NCBI GenBank assembly: GCA_016201695.1
Contig: JACQCK010000007.1
Span: 1-36,063 of the forward strand
Direction: 5' to 3'
From: Candidatus Roizmanbacteria bacterium
GTDB lineage: Bacteria > Patescibacteriota > Microgenomatia > UBA1406 > GWC2-37-13
Length of the DNA stretch: 36,063 nucleotides
Shown: piece after piece, positions 8,175 through 16,146 of the stretch
Numbering within the stretch: position 1 is the first letter of the stretch
Layout of the letters: each line of letters starts with the position of its first letter
The notes under the pieces: generated by a model
What the model was told of the DNA's origin: nothing
The model's input: the letters and a program-made list of their open reading frames with translations, nothing else
Database searches by the model: none
Position numbers and translations under genes: made by a program

Positions 8175-8548
8175 TGACACTCGCCCAAGCCTCTACTGAT
8201 GTCCAAAATCTTTTTGGGACAGTGGCGCCGCCGCCAGGCTCAAGCGCTTTTGCCGACCCGGTGACCGGCTTAAGTAAACTCATTGCCACCGGTGTCCGAC
8301 TGTTTATTTTCACGGCGGCATTACTACTGCTTTTTTATATGCTCTGGGGCGCCTTTGACTGGGTGCTTTCCGAAGGCGATAAGGAAAAAGTCAGCAAAGC
8401 CCAAAACAAAATTACGAATGCCCTCGTCGGGTTTATCCTAATTTTTATTGCGCTCGCGGCCTTCGGTATCGTCACCGGCGATGTTCTTGGCATCATTAAA
8501 AACGAACCGGGTGTAGGCTGGACTTTCACCCTCCCGCAAATTCAATAA
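8171..8548 (+). CDS. Two-helix VirB2/TrbC-like membrane protein, copy 2
   Basis: This 125-residue protein is the second member of the pair. It has a longer N-terminal region containing AQASTDVQNLFGTV, a helix ending MLWGAFDWVL, the loop SEGDKEKVSKAQNK, a second helix, and a C-terminal tail GVGWTFTLPQIQ. It aligns with the preceding protein over WGAF, the charged loop and KAQ. The AQA near residue 6 could be a processing site, but the segment before it is too short for a normal signal peptide. The 3' end overlaps the kinase gene on the other strand by seven bases. Confidence 0.65.
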   Translation: MMTLAQASTDVQNLFGTVAPPPGSSAFADPVTGLSKLIATGVRLFIFTAALLLLFYMLWGAFDWVLSEGDKEKVSKAQNKITNALVGFILIFIALAAFGIVTGDVLGIIKNEPGVGWTFTLPQIQ

Positions 8549-9345
8549 GAAATTACCGTGCCTTCGACCGGTTTGCCAAGAAGGGCATTCTTCAAAAGAT
8601 CCGGCGAAGACGTACCGTTAATAATAAGAGTACTGATATTTTTTTCTGCCAGCTTCATTGACTCCTCAATTTTATGAGACATTCCGCCGGTAATATCATA
8701 GCCGGTAACTCCGTTTAAAAGCGGTTTTATTTTTCCGTATGTACTTCGAGTAATATGGGAAATTAACCCGCCATCTTGATCTAAAACACCTTTTGTTATC
8801 CCATTATGGATTATTCTCTCGACCGGAAGACGCTTTTTTTTAAACGCCAAAACAACGGCCGATAACAGTTGTTCGGTCGAATAGATTTTGAACCCCAATT
8901 CCGAATCAAAAACGATGTCGCCATAAAAAACCGGGACAAGATTCATTTTCATCGCCGACAGTAACGGATCGAGGTTAAATCTTGCGATCGCTCCTGCCTG
9001 GGAATCGATCATCGCCGAAGGCTGCAAGGAAACGGCGCGGACTCCCGCTGCCAGTAATGCCGAAACTACCATTTGATTTAGTCTGGCGGCTGCGTTCTGC
9101 ACCAGACAAAATCCCATTTTCTGTTTTTTGTTTTGTATTTTCCCGCTCATCCGGTATTCGGTCGCCGGAACATGCGCAAAAGAACCCGAACCGTTACCGA
9201 GAATCAGCTGCAGATCGGGCTCTTCTGTCAGCGCTTCTTTTATCTGACCGGCCAAATTACGGATAATATCAAGGCGCGCCGTAAACGGCTTTGTCTTATC
9301 GGTAATCAGACTTCCTCCTAATTTTAGTAAGGTAATTTTTTTCAT
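8542..9345 (-). CDS. Isopentenyl phosphate kinase
   Basis: The 267-residue protein belongs to the amino acid kinase fold. It has LLKLGGSLITDK at the N terminus, GNGSGSFAHVPATEY with His58 at the place of the catalytic His of archaeal isopentenyl phosphate kinases, VPVFYGDIVFD, and DITGGMSHKIEE near the end. The enzyme turns isopentenyl phosphate into isopentenyl diphosphate in the archaeal alternative mevalonate pathway. I chose the ATG at 9345 because the core fold begins there. The frame is open further upstream to a TTG at 9624, but that stretch is the C-terminal part of the broken Nudix-like gene. A weak AGGAG lies 11 bases upstream. Confidence 0.85.
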   Translation of the reverse strand: MKKITLLKLGGSLITDKTKPFTARLDIIRNLAGQIKEALTEEPDLQLILGNGSGSFAHVPATEYRMSGKIQNKKQKMGFCLVQNAAARLNQMVVSALLAAGVRAVSLQPSAMIDSQAGAIARFNLDPLLSAMKMNLVPVFYGDIVFDSELGFKIYSTEQLLSAVVLAFKKKRLPVERIIHNGITKGVLDQDGGLISHITRSTYGKIKPLLNGVTGYDITGGMSHKIEESMKLAEKNISTLIINGTSSPDLLKNALLGKPVEGTVISY

Positions 9346-9624
9346 TGGTTGGTATCGCTCCTGTCTTGTCCACCTTGCCCCCTTGGAATTGGCTTTATTG
9401 AGACTGATTTTAACTGATCGGGTGATCTTGGGATCAAAATAACCATTTTGCCATAATATTTTAATCATTTCACCTGTATTTGGAAACCGACGAAACGACA
9501 GTTGATTTTCCGGGTTTAAGAGTTCTGATACAGGAAAAAATTGGCCTCCTGACAACTCCTCGGTATCGATTATCGTTGGTAGAACAGCGGGATTCCTTAT
9601 CCACAAAACGGTCATACGCGCCAA
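9346..9624 (-). pseudogene. C-terminal part of frameshifted Nudix-like gene
   Basis: In frame with the kinase downstream, this stretch encodes ARMTVLWIRNPAVLP, TEELSGGQFFPVSELL and FPNTGEMIKILWQNGYF. It reads as the natural C-terminal half of a Nudix-type protein and continues the product of 9612-9980 after a one-base frame change. About 27 further codons (from TRSVKIS to QERYQP) run into the kinase Met without a stop. They look like unselected read-through or a linker. Confidence 0.5.
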
Positions 9625-9980
9625 GCCCTTTTTGGCCGCACCGCTCGGTCGGTGTAATCAAAAACACCATCCAAAAACATTTTCGACGGATAGCTCTCTA
9701 ACTCAAGTTCGCTCGCCTTGACACCAATCTCTCCTTCCATACACTCACCGAAAGTCCGGGCAAACGTTTCATTCCTGCCCCCGGCCGCCATCTGAACAGT
9801 CTCACTCGGCAGTGCCCAGTCTCCGGCCGCTATTGCTTTTTCAGGTTGAGCTTTGTGCCGGACCAAAAACAGCTGCGGACCGGTAGGATCCTGTTTTACT
9901 AAAGCAAACACGACCCCCACCCTTCCATACCCGCCTTCTTCTATTTTTCTGCTACTGAAACCGGTTGTTACAATTTCCAT
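9612..9980 (-). pseudogene. Nudix-like protein, N-terminal part, frameshifted
   Basis: The 122-residue product has a beta strand GRVGVVFALV, then FLVRHKAQPEKAIAAG, WALPSETVQMAAGG and ETFARTFGECMEGEIGV, which sits where the Nudix box should be. The box is degenerate: the usual REUXEE is ECMEGE. The frame ends shortly after DGVFDYTDRAVRPK, next to the run AAAAAGGG (minus strand). The adjacent frame continues with sensible Nudix-like sequence, so a one-base indel at that homopolymer is the simplest reading. It lies 13 bases after the GHMP kinase homologue in the same operon. A canonical type 1 IPP isomerase is not supported by the motifs. Confidence 0.5.
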
Positions 9981-9993
9981 ATGTTAACAATAA

Positions 9994-10863
9994 TTACGCT
10001 TGCCTTTGCAACCCTACTTTTGCTTGAGTAAAGCAAAACAGCGTACCACATCCAGAACTGGTATACGCTTGAGCTTGCGGCTCATCTCGTGAATACAGAA
10101 GTTCCCAACCGTTACCAAGCGACAGGGTGGCGAGGTTTTTATTTAAAGGCTGTCGCCAATAAATCCCGCCAAGATTACGCATTGCTTTAAGAAAAAAAAT
10201 CGTATCTTCTTTAGTCATACTTATAATTATCCGCTTTATTTGCCGTTCTATATTATCAAGAACTAATCGCGTTTTTTGCAGGTTATGCATCATTCCATGG
10301 CGAATCGTTTGAGAAGAACAGTCGGGATGACGCTGTGTTCTTACTAACCACAGGGCACCGGCGATAGCTTGAGGGAGACGAACGTTGAGTTGCGACACTG
10401 TTTTTAAAAATTCAAACTCACGGCGGTAATAGATAACGCCGCCGAAAACGCTGCTGCTTGTCTCCGACCCGACCATCTCTTTTTTGCATTTTTTCATAAT
10501 TTCATAAGCTGTCCTGTTGACTACGTCTGGCGTTGCCTCATTCTCGCCGTAACCATGCAAAAAACCGGCCACGGCGACGACGACCATTGCCGCAAGATAA
10601 CCGGGCAAGCTTTTTGCTTCAGGATTATCAACGGTAATGGCCACGGTTAATTTCTTCTTATTTTTAAAACGAGTCAGACGAATCAGGTAAGCGGATATTT
10701 TTTCTTTCATCAGCTCTTCTTCGTTTTGCCCTGGCCGATCAACAAAGTTAACCACTTTTCCTTTAACCGTCAACCCGGTCGCAATCGTAATACAAGGTTT
10801 TCCATAGGTGACACCCAATCCGCCAATACTGATTCCAACCGGCGCACTATACTGTATATTCAT
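9994..10863 (-). CDS. GHMP kinase superfamily protein, mevalonate kinase-like, degenerate
   Basis: The 289-residue protein starts like a mevalonate kinase (SAPVGISIGG then VTYGKPCITIA, compare APGK...VYGKPA). In the middle it has VGSETSSSVFGGVIYYRR, like the substrate loop of mevalonate kinase. Near the end SSGCGTLFCF fits the third GHMP motif. However, the ATP loop that should read GLGSSAA is SLPGYLAA, and the usual catalytic Asp in the substrate loop is not visible. It may be a divergent enzyme, a decarboxylase-like relative, or an inactive homologue. It is the first gene of the minus-strand isoprenoid cluster. GATAAT at 10871-10876 ends seven bases before its ATG. Confidence 0.65.
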   Translation of the reverse strand: MNIQYSAPVGISIGGLGVTYGKPCITIATGLTVKGKVVNFVDRPGQNEEELMKEKISAYLIRLTRFKNKKKLTVAITVDNPEAKSLPGYLAAMVVVAVAGFLHGYGENEATPDVVNRTAYEIMKKCKKEMVGSETSSSVFGGVIYYRREFEFLKTVSQLNVRLPQAIAGALWLVRTQRHPDCSSQTIRHGMMHNLQKTRLVLDNIERQIKRIIISMTKEDTIFFLKAMRNLGGIYWRQPLNKNLATLSLGNGWELLYSRDEPQAQAYTSSGCGTLFCFTQAKVGLQRQA

Positions 10864-10934
10864 ATAAAAAATTATCGCTAAACAACTATAGACTATCAGA
10901 TTAGGCCAACATTAAGTATAATATTTTACCACTT
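10864..10934. promoter_or_regulatory. Divergent promoter region, GHMP operon and DUF4340 gene
   Basis: The minus strand has GATAAT at 10871-10876, seven bases from the ATG. The plus strand has TATAAT near 10918, 12 bases from the ATG at 10935. Convincing -35 boxes are not seen. Confidence 0.4.
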
Positions 10935-11822
10935 ATGAAGAAAAACTCAGCCCGACTGGCAGTTTTACTGGTTACTTTGCTGGTATTGGGAACTGTCGTT
11001 TTGGCAGTTCTTTTTTGGCAAAAATATAAAAATTCGAAGAGCGGTTATTTTGCCACGGTAAAAAAAGAAAACATTTCCGAAGTTGATATTTCGCAGGCGC
11101 AAAAAAGCCAACGAGTAAAAAAAACACCGCAGGGATGGTATGTTGATGCTGACTCGACTCGGTTCAAGGCCGACGACGAAAGAATTACCGGACTTCTTGA
11201 GGCGTTTTTTTTGCTTAAAACAGACACCGTCGTTTCTACCAATAAAAATAAACACGCCGAATTGGGAATCGATAAGAATATCATTCTCTTTAAAGAGAAT
11301 GGCCATCAGTATCTTATCTATATTGGAGCTACGGCCGGACCCGACAGTAGTTATGTCCGCATCGGGGAAAACAATGAGGTTTTTATTGCCAAAGGATTTT
11401 CCGACGCCTACAGCCCCCTTGACTACCGCGACCTGCGGCTGCCTATTGTCGCTGATGAAACTAAAGTTCAAGCAGTCCGTCTTAGCTACGGTATCGTATC
11501 CCTACTACTTAGAAAAAATAAAGACCGGTGGGCAGTCGATGATAAAGACGCTATTCGAGAACATATTGATTTTTTTCTGAATGATATAAAAACGCTTAGG
11601 GCAAAGGATATTACTCGCCAAAACAATTCGGCTGTTCAGCTACCGCAACCGCCTGATTTGGAGATTGATGTAGACGAATCAGGCAAAAATACCTCGGCTT
11701 TTTTTTACAAATCAGACGAAACAAAGTATGCGGCGACTATTGCCAATTTGCCGTTTGTATATCAGTTGCAGTCTGCTTATATTGAATCTTTAAAAAAAGT
11801 CCAAAAAGACTTTACAAACTGA
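10935..11822 (+). CDS. DUF4340-type membrane-anchored protein
   Basis: The 295-residue protein has a short basic start, one membrane helix (about 8-29), and an outside region with features of DUF4340: GWYVDADSTRFKADDERI, AELGIDKNIILF, YLIYIGATAGPDSSYVRI and DYRDLRLP. In other genomes DUF4340 proteins often accompany ABC-type gliding or export systems, but none is present here and the function is unknown. The 3' end overlaps the convergent gene by 11 bases. The start is supported by the helix position and a TATAAT box just upstream. Confidence 0.7.
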   Translation: MKKNSARLAVLLVTLLVLGTVVLAVLFWQKYKNSKSGYFATVKKENISEVDISQAQKSQRVKKTPQGWYVDADSTRFKADDERITGLLEAFFLLKTDTVVSTNKNKHAELGIDKNIILFKENGHQYLIYIGATAGPDSSYVRIGENNEVFIAKGFSDAYSPLDYRDLRLPIVADETKVQAVRLSYGIVSLLLRKNKDRWAVDDKDAIREHIDFFLNDIKTLRAKDITRQNNSAVQLPQPPDLEIDVDESGKNTSAFFYKSDETKYAATIANLPFVYQLQSAYIESLKKVQKDFTN

Positions 11823-13551
11823 TTTTGAAGATTTTATTATGAGCCAGAACAAAAATTTTATTATCAAAAATCCCCAAATCGTCACTTTGTTGTAAGATAT
11901 CTGATCGTATCTCCCGTTCATATTCCCCGTTTTTTTTCAATATATACACTGACCCACGGCCTTTATCCCAGGCATAGAGCGATTCTGATTCTTTGGCAGT
12001 AATAATCTTATTGAGGCGAGCGCCGACAGGCAATGAATTAGAAAAAGTATCCCGAACGCCGCCTGTGTATTTTCGTATCTGCGAAGGGTAACCAAGATAT
12101 AGCGAACCGTCGATCGCAAGCGAGTTGGCGTCTTCGGTATTAGGAGCTTCCCCTTGGCCAAAATATGATTTTTTGTCCGCATAACCATTTTCTATCGGCA
12201 GATACTTATAGACATCATTTTTGGCTGTATCAAGAAGATAAAGATTGGTGTTATAGATTTTAATTGCCCGGATCTTTCCCCACTCCTGATCCGGCTCAAT
12301 AATTTTCTTAAATGACTGGTCAATATTTTTAAAAATGCCGCTTCCGGGAATCATCACGTATGCTTCTGATTGATTAATCTCAACTAAGGACGCTGACTTC
12401 AACGATGAACCACTAAGCGTGGTGACTGACTTTTTTACTAACGAAAGCAGATATATCTTTCCGCTTAGACCATCGAGAATAGCTGCCATATCCTGATCGA
12501 TAGTCATCGCCGAGCCGGCTGCGTTTTTGTCGTTTAATTTCAAGTCATAAAACTCTTCAAAGCTTTTTTCCTCTTTTCTACTGATCTTCGCCTCACTCTG
12601 ATCAATGAGACGAGCTAGCGAAGCCACTTCTTTTTTGCGTTGATTGCCGACATCTTTTTTCAGTTTTACTAAGTCGGTTTTTGCTTGAGATATAAATATC
12701 AGCGCCCGTTCCATATTCACAAAAGATGCCTCGTCTGCCTGTTCCAATTCAGAATGAATGAGCTTGGCCGTTTCTTGGATCTGTTTTTTGGCCGCCGTCT
12801 CCAGTCGACGCTGATAACCCAGGAGCACGCTCCATACTAAAATAACCGTCAACGCTCCAACCAAAAGAGAGGTCAAAAGCCGCGGCCGGCCGGCCGCCTG
12901 CGAACGTTGGCGAAGATTTTGGTAAAGTGAGGAAAGTACTACCGGTACGGCCAGATGTTTTCTTACCGCAAAAGATGACAACGGCGGGGTTTCCCTAACC
13001 GTCAAAAACTCAATCATAATCATGCCAACGCCCTCATCGGTATGATCCATAAAATACTCGCGCACTGTCTGCCCAATCATGGTTGGGGAACGACTCTGAA
13101 TTATTTTTTTGATATTTTCTAACCCGCCGATTTTTTCTAAAGAGTCTGATGTCGTCAGCAGAAAAAAATCTCCCTCTTTGAGATGGCCGGAAGCAATGTT
13201 GTTTTCCGACAAAAGCTTGGCGTACCGAGACTGACGCCGGATGAATACTGCCCCGTTTCCCCGCGTGATAAGATAGAGAACTGTACCTTTCCAATAAACA
13301 ACCGCCAATGAAAATTGTAACGGAATATTCTCTTTGCCAACAACACTGATGATAAATGACTCAAACTGCGCGAGACTCTCCCAATAAGAATCAGTCAACT
13401 TTTCTTTGATGATCTGGATTATTGCCTCGCCCTCATCTTGAGATATTGACCCTTCCCATTCGACAACCAGAAATAAATTCCGTTCCGAAATTACTCCGGA
13501 ATATCCTTCCTTTTTTTTTGTTCCGCTATAGAAATAAACCAGTGGTTGCAT
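11812..13551 (-). CDS. PP2C-like domain, membrane helix, coiled coil and propeller-like protein
   Basis: The 579-residue protein has an unusual order. Residues 1-185 resemble a PPM/PP2C phosphatase fold (GNGAVFIRR, LKEGDFFLLTTSDSL, DEGVGMIMIEF), but the DG metal-binding motif is not visible, so it may be inactive. A membrane helix follows at about 225-245, then a charged coiled coil (about 250-340), then a C-terminal region of repeated strand motifs (NLYLLDTAKNDVYKY, SLYLGYPSQIRKY, SLYAWDKGRGSVYIL, KIFVLAHNKIFKI) that reads like a beta-propeller. The phosphatase part would be cytoplasmic and the propeller outside. It is the third gene of a minus-strand operon, three bases after the previous stop. 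Role unknown, perhaps envelope signalling. Confidence 0.6.
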   Translation of the reverse strand: MQPLVYFYSGTKKKEGYSGVISERNLFLVVEWEGSISQDEGEAIIQIIKEKLTDSYWESLAQFESFIISVVGKENIPLQFSLAVVYWKGTVLYLITRGNGAVFIRRQSRYAKLLSENNIASGHLKEGDFFLLTTSDSLEKIGGLENIKKIIQSRSPTMIGQTVREYFMDHTDEGVGMIMIEFLTVRETPPLSSFAVRKHLAVPVVLSSLYQNLRQRSQAAGRPRLLTSLLVGALTVILVWSVLLGYQRRLETAAKKQIQETAKLIHSELEQADEASFVNMERALIFISQAKTDLVKLKKDVGNQRKKEVASLARLIDQSEAKISRKEEKSFEEFYDLKLNDKNAAGSAMTIDQDMAAILDGLSGKIYLLSLVKKSVTTLSGSSLKSASLVEINQSEAYVMIPGSGIFKNIDQSFKKIIEPDQEWGKIRAIKIYNTNLYLLDTAKNDVYKYLPIENGYADKKSYFGQGEAPNTEDANSLAIDGSLYLGYPSQIRKYTGGVRDTFSNSLPVGARLNKIITAKESESLYAWDKGRGSVYILKKNGEYEREIRSDILQQSDDLGIFDNKIFVLAHNKIFKISL

Positions 13552-13554
13552 TGA

Positions 13555-13794
13555 TTACAACAATAAAATTGCCACAAAAAGTAACATCAGCGCGAAAATT
13601 ATCTGAATCCAAGAAAGAGCGATAAAGACAAACTCGCCTTTGGTGCGGAATGTTTCATTCATGACGCGAATTTGACGAAACATTACCAACGCATAGAAAA
13701 AATAGAGGATTGCAAAAACTATGGAAAATAATTTAAAGAATATATGGATCAAGTTATGGGTTGAAAAGAATGTTAACAGATCGGTAAAGTTCAT
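13555..13794 (-). CDS. Small two-helix membrane protein, hypothetical
   Basis: This 79-residue protein has two hydrophobic helices (about 17-40 and 52-79) joined by a charged loop FRQIRVMNETFRTKGE. I do not recognise the family with certainty, though similar short proteins are common in Microgenomates. It overlaps the PH-domain gene by four bases and sits three bases before the PP2C-like gene, so the three probably form one transcript and perhaps a membrane complex. Confidence 0.6.
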   Translation of the reverse strand: MNFTDLLTFFSTHNLIHIFFKLFSIVFAILYFFYALVMFRQIRVMNETFRTKGEFVFIALSWIQIIFALMLLFVAILLL

Positions 13795-14336
13795 ATAGTT
13801 TCAGTCAAATCTTGAATAATGCGTACCACATCGGCCGGTCGGGTGATATTTAAAAATTCAATGTTTACTTCTGTCCCGGCCGTTTGGACAAACAAGTTTC
13901 CGTAGTTGAAAAACGACTCGAAGAATCCGCCGCTTTTTGAGGTAATATCCTCGATTTTTTTTAACTGCGCTTCCGTCACCTCTTTGTAGAGTAAATTTTG
14001 AAAATCAATATCGACGACTCGTTCATTAGTTATCACCCCGACATTAAAAAACCAACTCGAAAAATTAAAAAAAACATAACTAAAAATAACCGCTAAAAAA
14101 AACATGTTGGCAAAAACCGCTTCCATTCCGGTAAGAAAAAACGGATAGAAAAAATTGAGCACACCAAACAGTATCAGCAGCGCTAAAGTATTAAAAACCC
14201 AGTGAATTTGCGTAAAAGGATGGGCCCGCAAAACCAGGATTACTTTTTCGTCCTGTCCCTGTGACTCAAAGCGTACATCAGGACGCAGGCAGAATGAGTG
14301 CATCAGGTCGTGCGAAGATGAGGGCGGAATCGACAT
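13791..14336 (-). CDS. PH-domain (YdbS-like) membrane protein
   Basis: The 181-residue protein has a short cytoplasmic strand region (DEKVILVLRAHPF), two membrane helices (about 45-65 and 72-95), and a C-terminal bacterial PH domain with NERVVDIDFQNLLYKE, AQLKKIEDIT, GNLFVQTAGTE and IQDLTETI. Bacterial PH domains of the YdbS/YdbT type work at the membrane in protein-protein or lipid contacts. It is the first gene of the operon with the small two-helix protein and the PP2C-like protein. TATAAT at 14343-14348 ends exactly six bases before the ATG, with no Shine-Dalgarno. Confidence 0.8.
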   Translation of the reverse strand: MSIPPSSSHDLMHSFCLRPDVRFESQGQDEKVILVLRAHPFTQIHWVFNTLALLILFGVLNFFYPFFLTGMEAVFANMFFLAVIFSYVFFNFSSWFFNVGVITNERVVDIDFQNLLYKEVTEAQLKKIEDITSKSGGFFESFFNYGNLFVQTAGTEVNIEFLNITRPADVVRIIQDLTETI

Positions 14337-14342
14337 AATCTA

Positions 14343-14348
14343 ATTATA
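14343..14348 (-). promoter_or_regulatory. -10 box of the PH-domain operon
   Basis: TATAAT on the minus strand with exactly six bases to the ATG. It is divergent to the 5S promoter. Confidence 0.6.
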
Positions 14349-14364
14349 ATACAATGCAAGAAAG

Positions 14365-14393
14365 TTGTTATTTTGGTCGCTGTCATATATAAT
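14365..14393 (+). promoter_or_regulatory. Promoter of the 5S rRNA gene
   Basis: TTGTTA at 14365-14370, a 17-base spacer, and TATAAT at 14388-14393. The predicted start at about 14400 coincides with the first bases of the 5S terminal stem. Confidence 0.75.
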
Positions 14394-14398
14394 TATCC

Positions 14399-14520
14399 TG
14401 CCCTGGTTATTAGTGCGATCTGGAACCACCCTTACCCATCCCGAACAAGGAAGTGAAACGGATCAGCGTCAATGATACTCCACGCTTCGCGTGGGCGGAA
14501 AGTAGATCATAGCCAGGGCA
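14399..14520 (+). rRNA. rrf: 5S ribosomal RNA, stand-alone
   Basis: The ends TGCCCTGGTT and AGCCAGGGCA form the terminal stem. Inside are the conserved CCCATCCCGAAC and GGAAGTGAAAC of loops B and C, and later the GCTTCGCG hairpin and the GGAAAGTAG stretch. The length of about 122 is normal. No 16S, 23S or tRNA gene is nearby and the gene has its own promoter, so 5S is unlinked from the other rRNAs at this locus. Its 3' end abuts, two bases away, the stop of the convergent gene at 14522, and no terminator is evident. Confidence 0.93.
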
Positions 14521-14521
14521 C

Positions 14522-15100
14522 TTAACTTCTTATTTTGAATAATACCTGCGTCGGCGGAAGAAATATATTTTCTTCAATTGGTTGTTTTTTGCATGACTCA
14601 AGCAAGTTATTTATCACGTCTTGATTTATTCCGGTGGGAACAGGCAAACCCAGTTTGGGAAGAAACGCCCTCAAGACATCGGCATTGAGAGGAAGAAATT
14701 TCAGCATGCTTTTTATCGATGATAGCCCGCACATCTTCGTTCCTGACAAATCAGGCTCTTTCCAGATATGTAAACAGTCGCCGAGAAAAAGATAGTTTTT
14801 CTTCGAAGAAGAAGAAAAAACCGATGCTTTTATATTTTGATTCTTAAGATATATTTCTGCCGAAGCAGCTTTTTCCAAAGAAACATGGCAGTAGAAGGGA
14901 CCGACCAGATCAAGCTGACTCACCTTTACAGCCGGGGAAAAAACCGGACTAGTGGTCACCATAACCTTGGATATTTTCGGATCTTCCTTTTGAAAACCCA
15001 TTAATTTTATTGCTAACCCGCTTATAAGAATAACTATCGGCACAATAACAATAATCGTGGCTAATCCGTGAAAAAACGAATCGACCGGATGATCACTCAT
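14522..15100 (-). CDS. Single-pass membrane protein, hypothetical
   Basis: The 192-residue protein has one strong membrane helix (about 13-33) and an outside region with four Cys (in FYCHVS, GDCLHIW, KMCGLSS and LESCKK) that could form disulfides. I do not recognise a family. It overlaps the DUF2130 fragment upstream by four bases and probably shares its transcript. The stop lies two bases from the 3' end of the 5S gene on the other strand. Confidence 0.6.
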   Translation of the reverse strand: MSDHPVDSFFHGLATIIVIVPIVILISGLAIKLMGFQKEDPKISKVMVTTSPVFSPAVKVSQLDLVGPFYCHVSLEKAASAEIYLKNQNIKASVFSSSSKKNYLFLGDCLHIWKEPDLSGTKMCGLSSIKSMLKFLPLNADVLRAFLPKLGLPVPTGINQDVINNLLESCKKQPIEENIFLPPTQVLFKIRS

Positions 15101-15696
15101 ACCTTATCAGGTAATGCCTCCAAGCCGGGCAACTCACCGAGTTCTTTTCCGATAATGCTTTCTAAATCACCATGCATTCCGAGCGTATTATCAAGTACTT
15201 TTCGCATATTCTTTTCCTGTTTTGACCACTTGGTCGCAAAAAAACGCTTTTCCTTCTCGATATCCAGTTGCAGTGAAGTAAAGGCTTCGACAATCGCTTC
15301 AATACGCTGCTTAAACTCTACACCAGAGAGGTAGTTATAAAGGACGGCCATTTTCTCGTTTTTGTCAACCGAAGAGACGCGCACGGCGGAAAGACCAAGA
15401 AGATGAGTCCTAAGCGCATAAGCAAGGCCCAAAAAACAATCATATTCCCCGATCCATATGCCCTCTTTAGTCCCAAAGCGCTTCATATCGAAAGGCAGGA
15501 CCTGCGTAACAATAACCGCTAACTCCGCCTTCATCGCCCGCTGATCTTCTTTTAGTTTTACAATCCAGTCCGTACTCCACGACTTGGTGCGTTTAAACTC
15601 CCAGGCGATCGAACCGCAACTTCGGCCTTGCCGGGTTTTTCCAATCTGTAACAGGTCGGCGCCGCGAACACCCTTGTAGCTTTTTATCTTTCTCAA
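15097..15696 (-). pseudogene. DUF2130 protein, C-terminal part (broken gene)
   Basis: This frame carries the conserved DUF2130 core: KGVRGADLLQ, CGSIAWEFKRTKSWS, DWIVKLKEDQRAMKAELAVI, GIWIGEYDCFLGLAYALR, YNYLSGVEFKQRIEAIVEAF and a closing coiled-coil stretch. DUF2130 proteins are cytoplasmic, coiled-coil plus nuclease-like-domain proteins of unproven function. The part from about 15690 downstream is natural. It follows the N-terminal half (15593-16126) in a different frame, and the family segment that normally leads into KGVRGAD (the LEE...FP.D..-type stretch) is missing, so an internal deletion is likely. Confidence 0.75.
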
Positions 15697-16126
15697 GTAT
15701 TTTTAAACGATACTCTTCATTAAGCCGTTTTTTTTCTTCCTGACGTATGTGCTCTTCTCCTTCGGCCAGTCGTTTTTCAAGCTCGAGCTTCTTTTGTTCA
15801 TTATCCTGCTTTAACTGGCGCATTAATTTACTTGTTTCCAAAAGCTGCTCCTGCAAAATTTTATTGGCTTTTTCTAGTTCTTCTTTAGCGTTTTCGTTAT
15901 CTTTCATCTGAAACTCGAGGTCCTTTTTAATTTTCAGCCGTAATTTTTCCTCGGTGGCGATCGTTATTTTTGCACTCTCTTCTTTTAAACGCCGCTGATA
16001 AAGAAGAATTAATTTTTCCCGTTCATCTTTGAACTCTTTTTGATATTGTTCTTGTAATTTATGGGTCAATGCCTGTGTCAGGGGAATGGTGTTTTTACAG
16101 TGTGGACAGATAATTTGGTCATTCAT
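15593..16126 (-). pseudogene. DUF2130 protein, N-terminal part (broken gene)
   Basis: The N-terminal half begins with a zinc-ribbon-like IICPHCKNTIPLT and a long coiled coil rich in Lys and Glu, as in DUF2130 proteins. After KILEKDKKLQG, near 15690, the frame drifts into arginine-rich nonsense (SRRRPV...) over sequence that encodes the conserved core in the next frame. The rest of this ORF is therefore a shadow. TTGACA lies about 30 bases upstream, with an AT-rich -10 region next to the ATG. The gene is either decayed or hit by an assembly deletion. Confidence 0.75.
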
Positions 16127-16146
16127 AGTGCCTATTAATTTGAATG

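Noticed and set aside
11140-11580. 146-residue ORF in the DUF4340 region
   Set aside because: It lies in another frame of a gene with clear family motifs.
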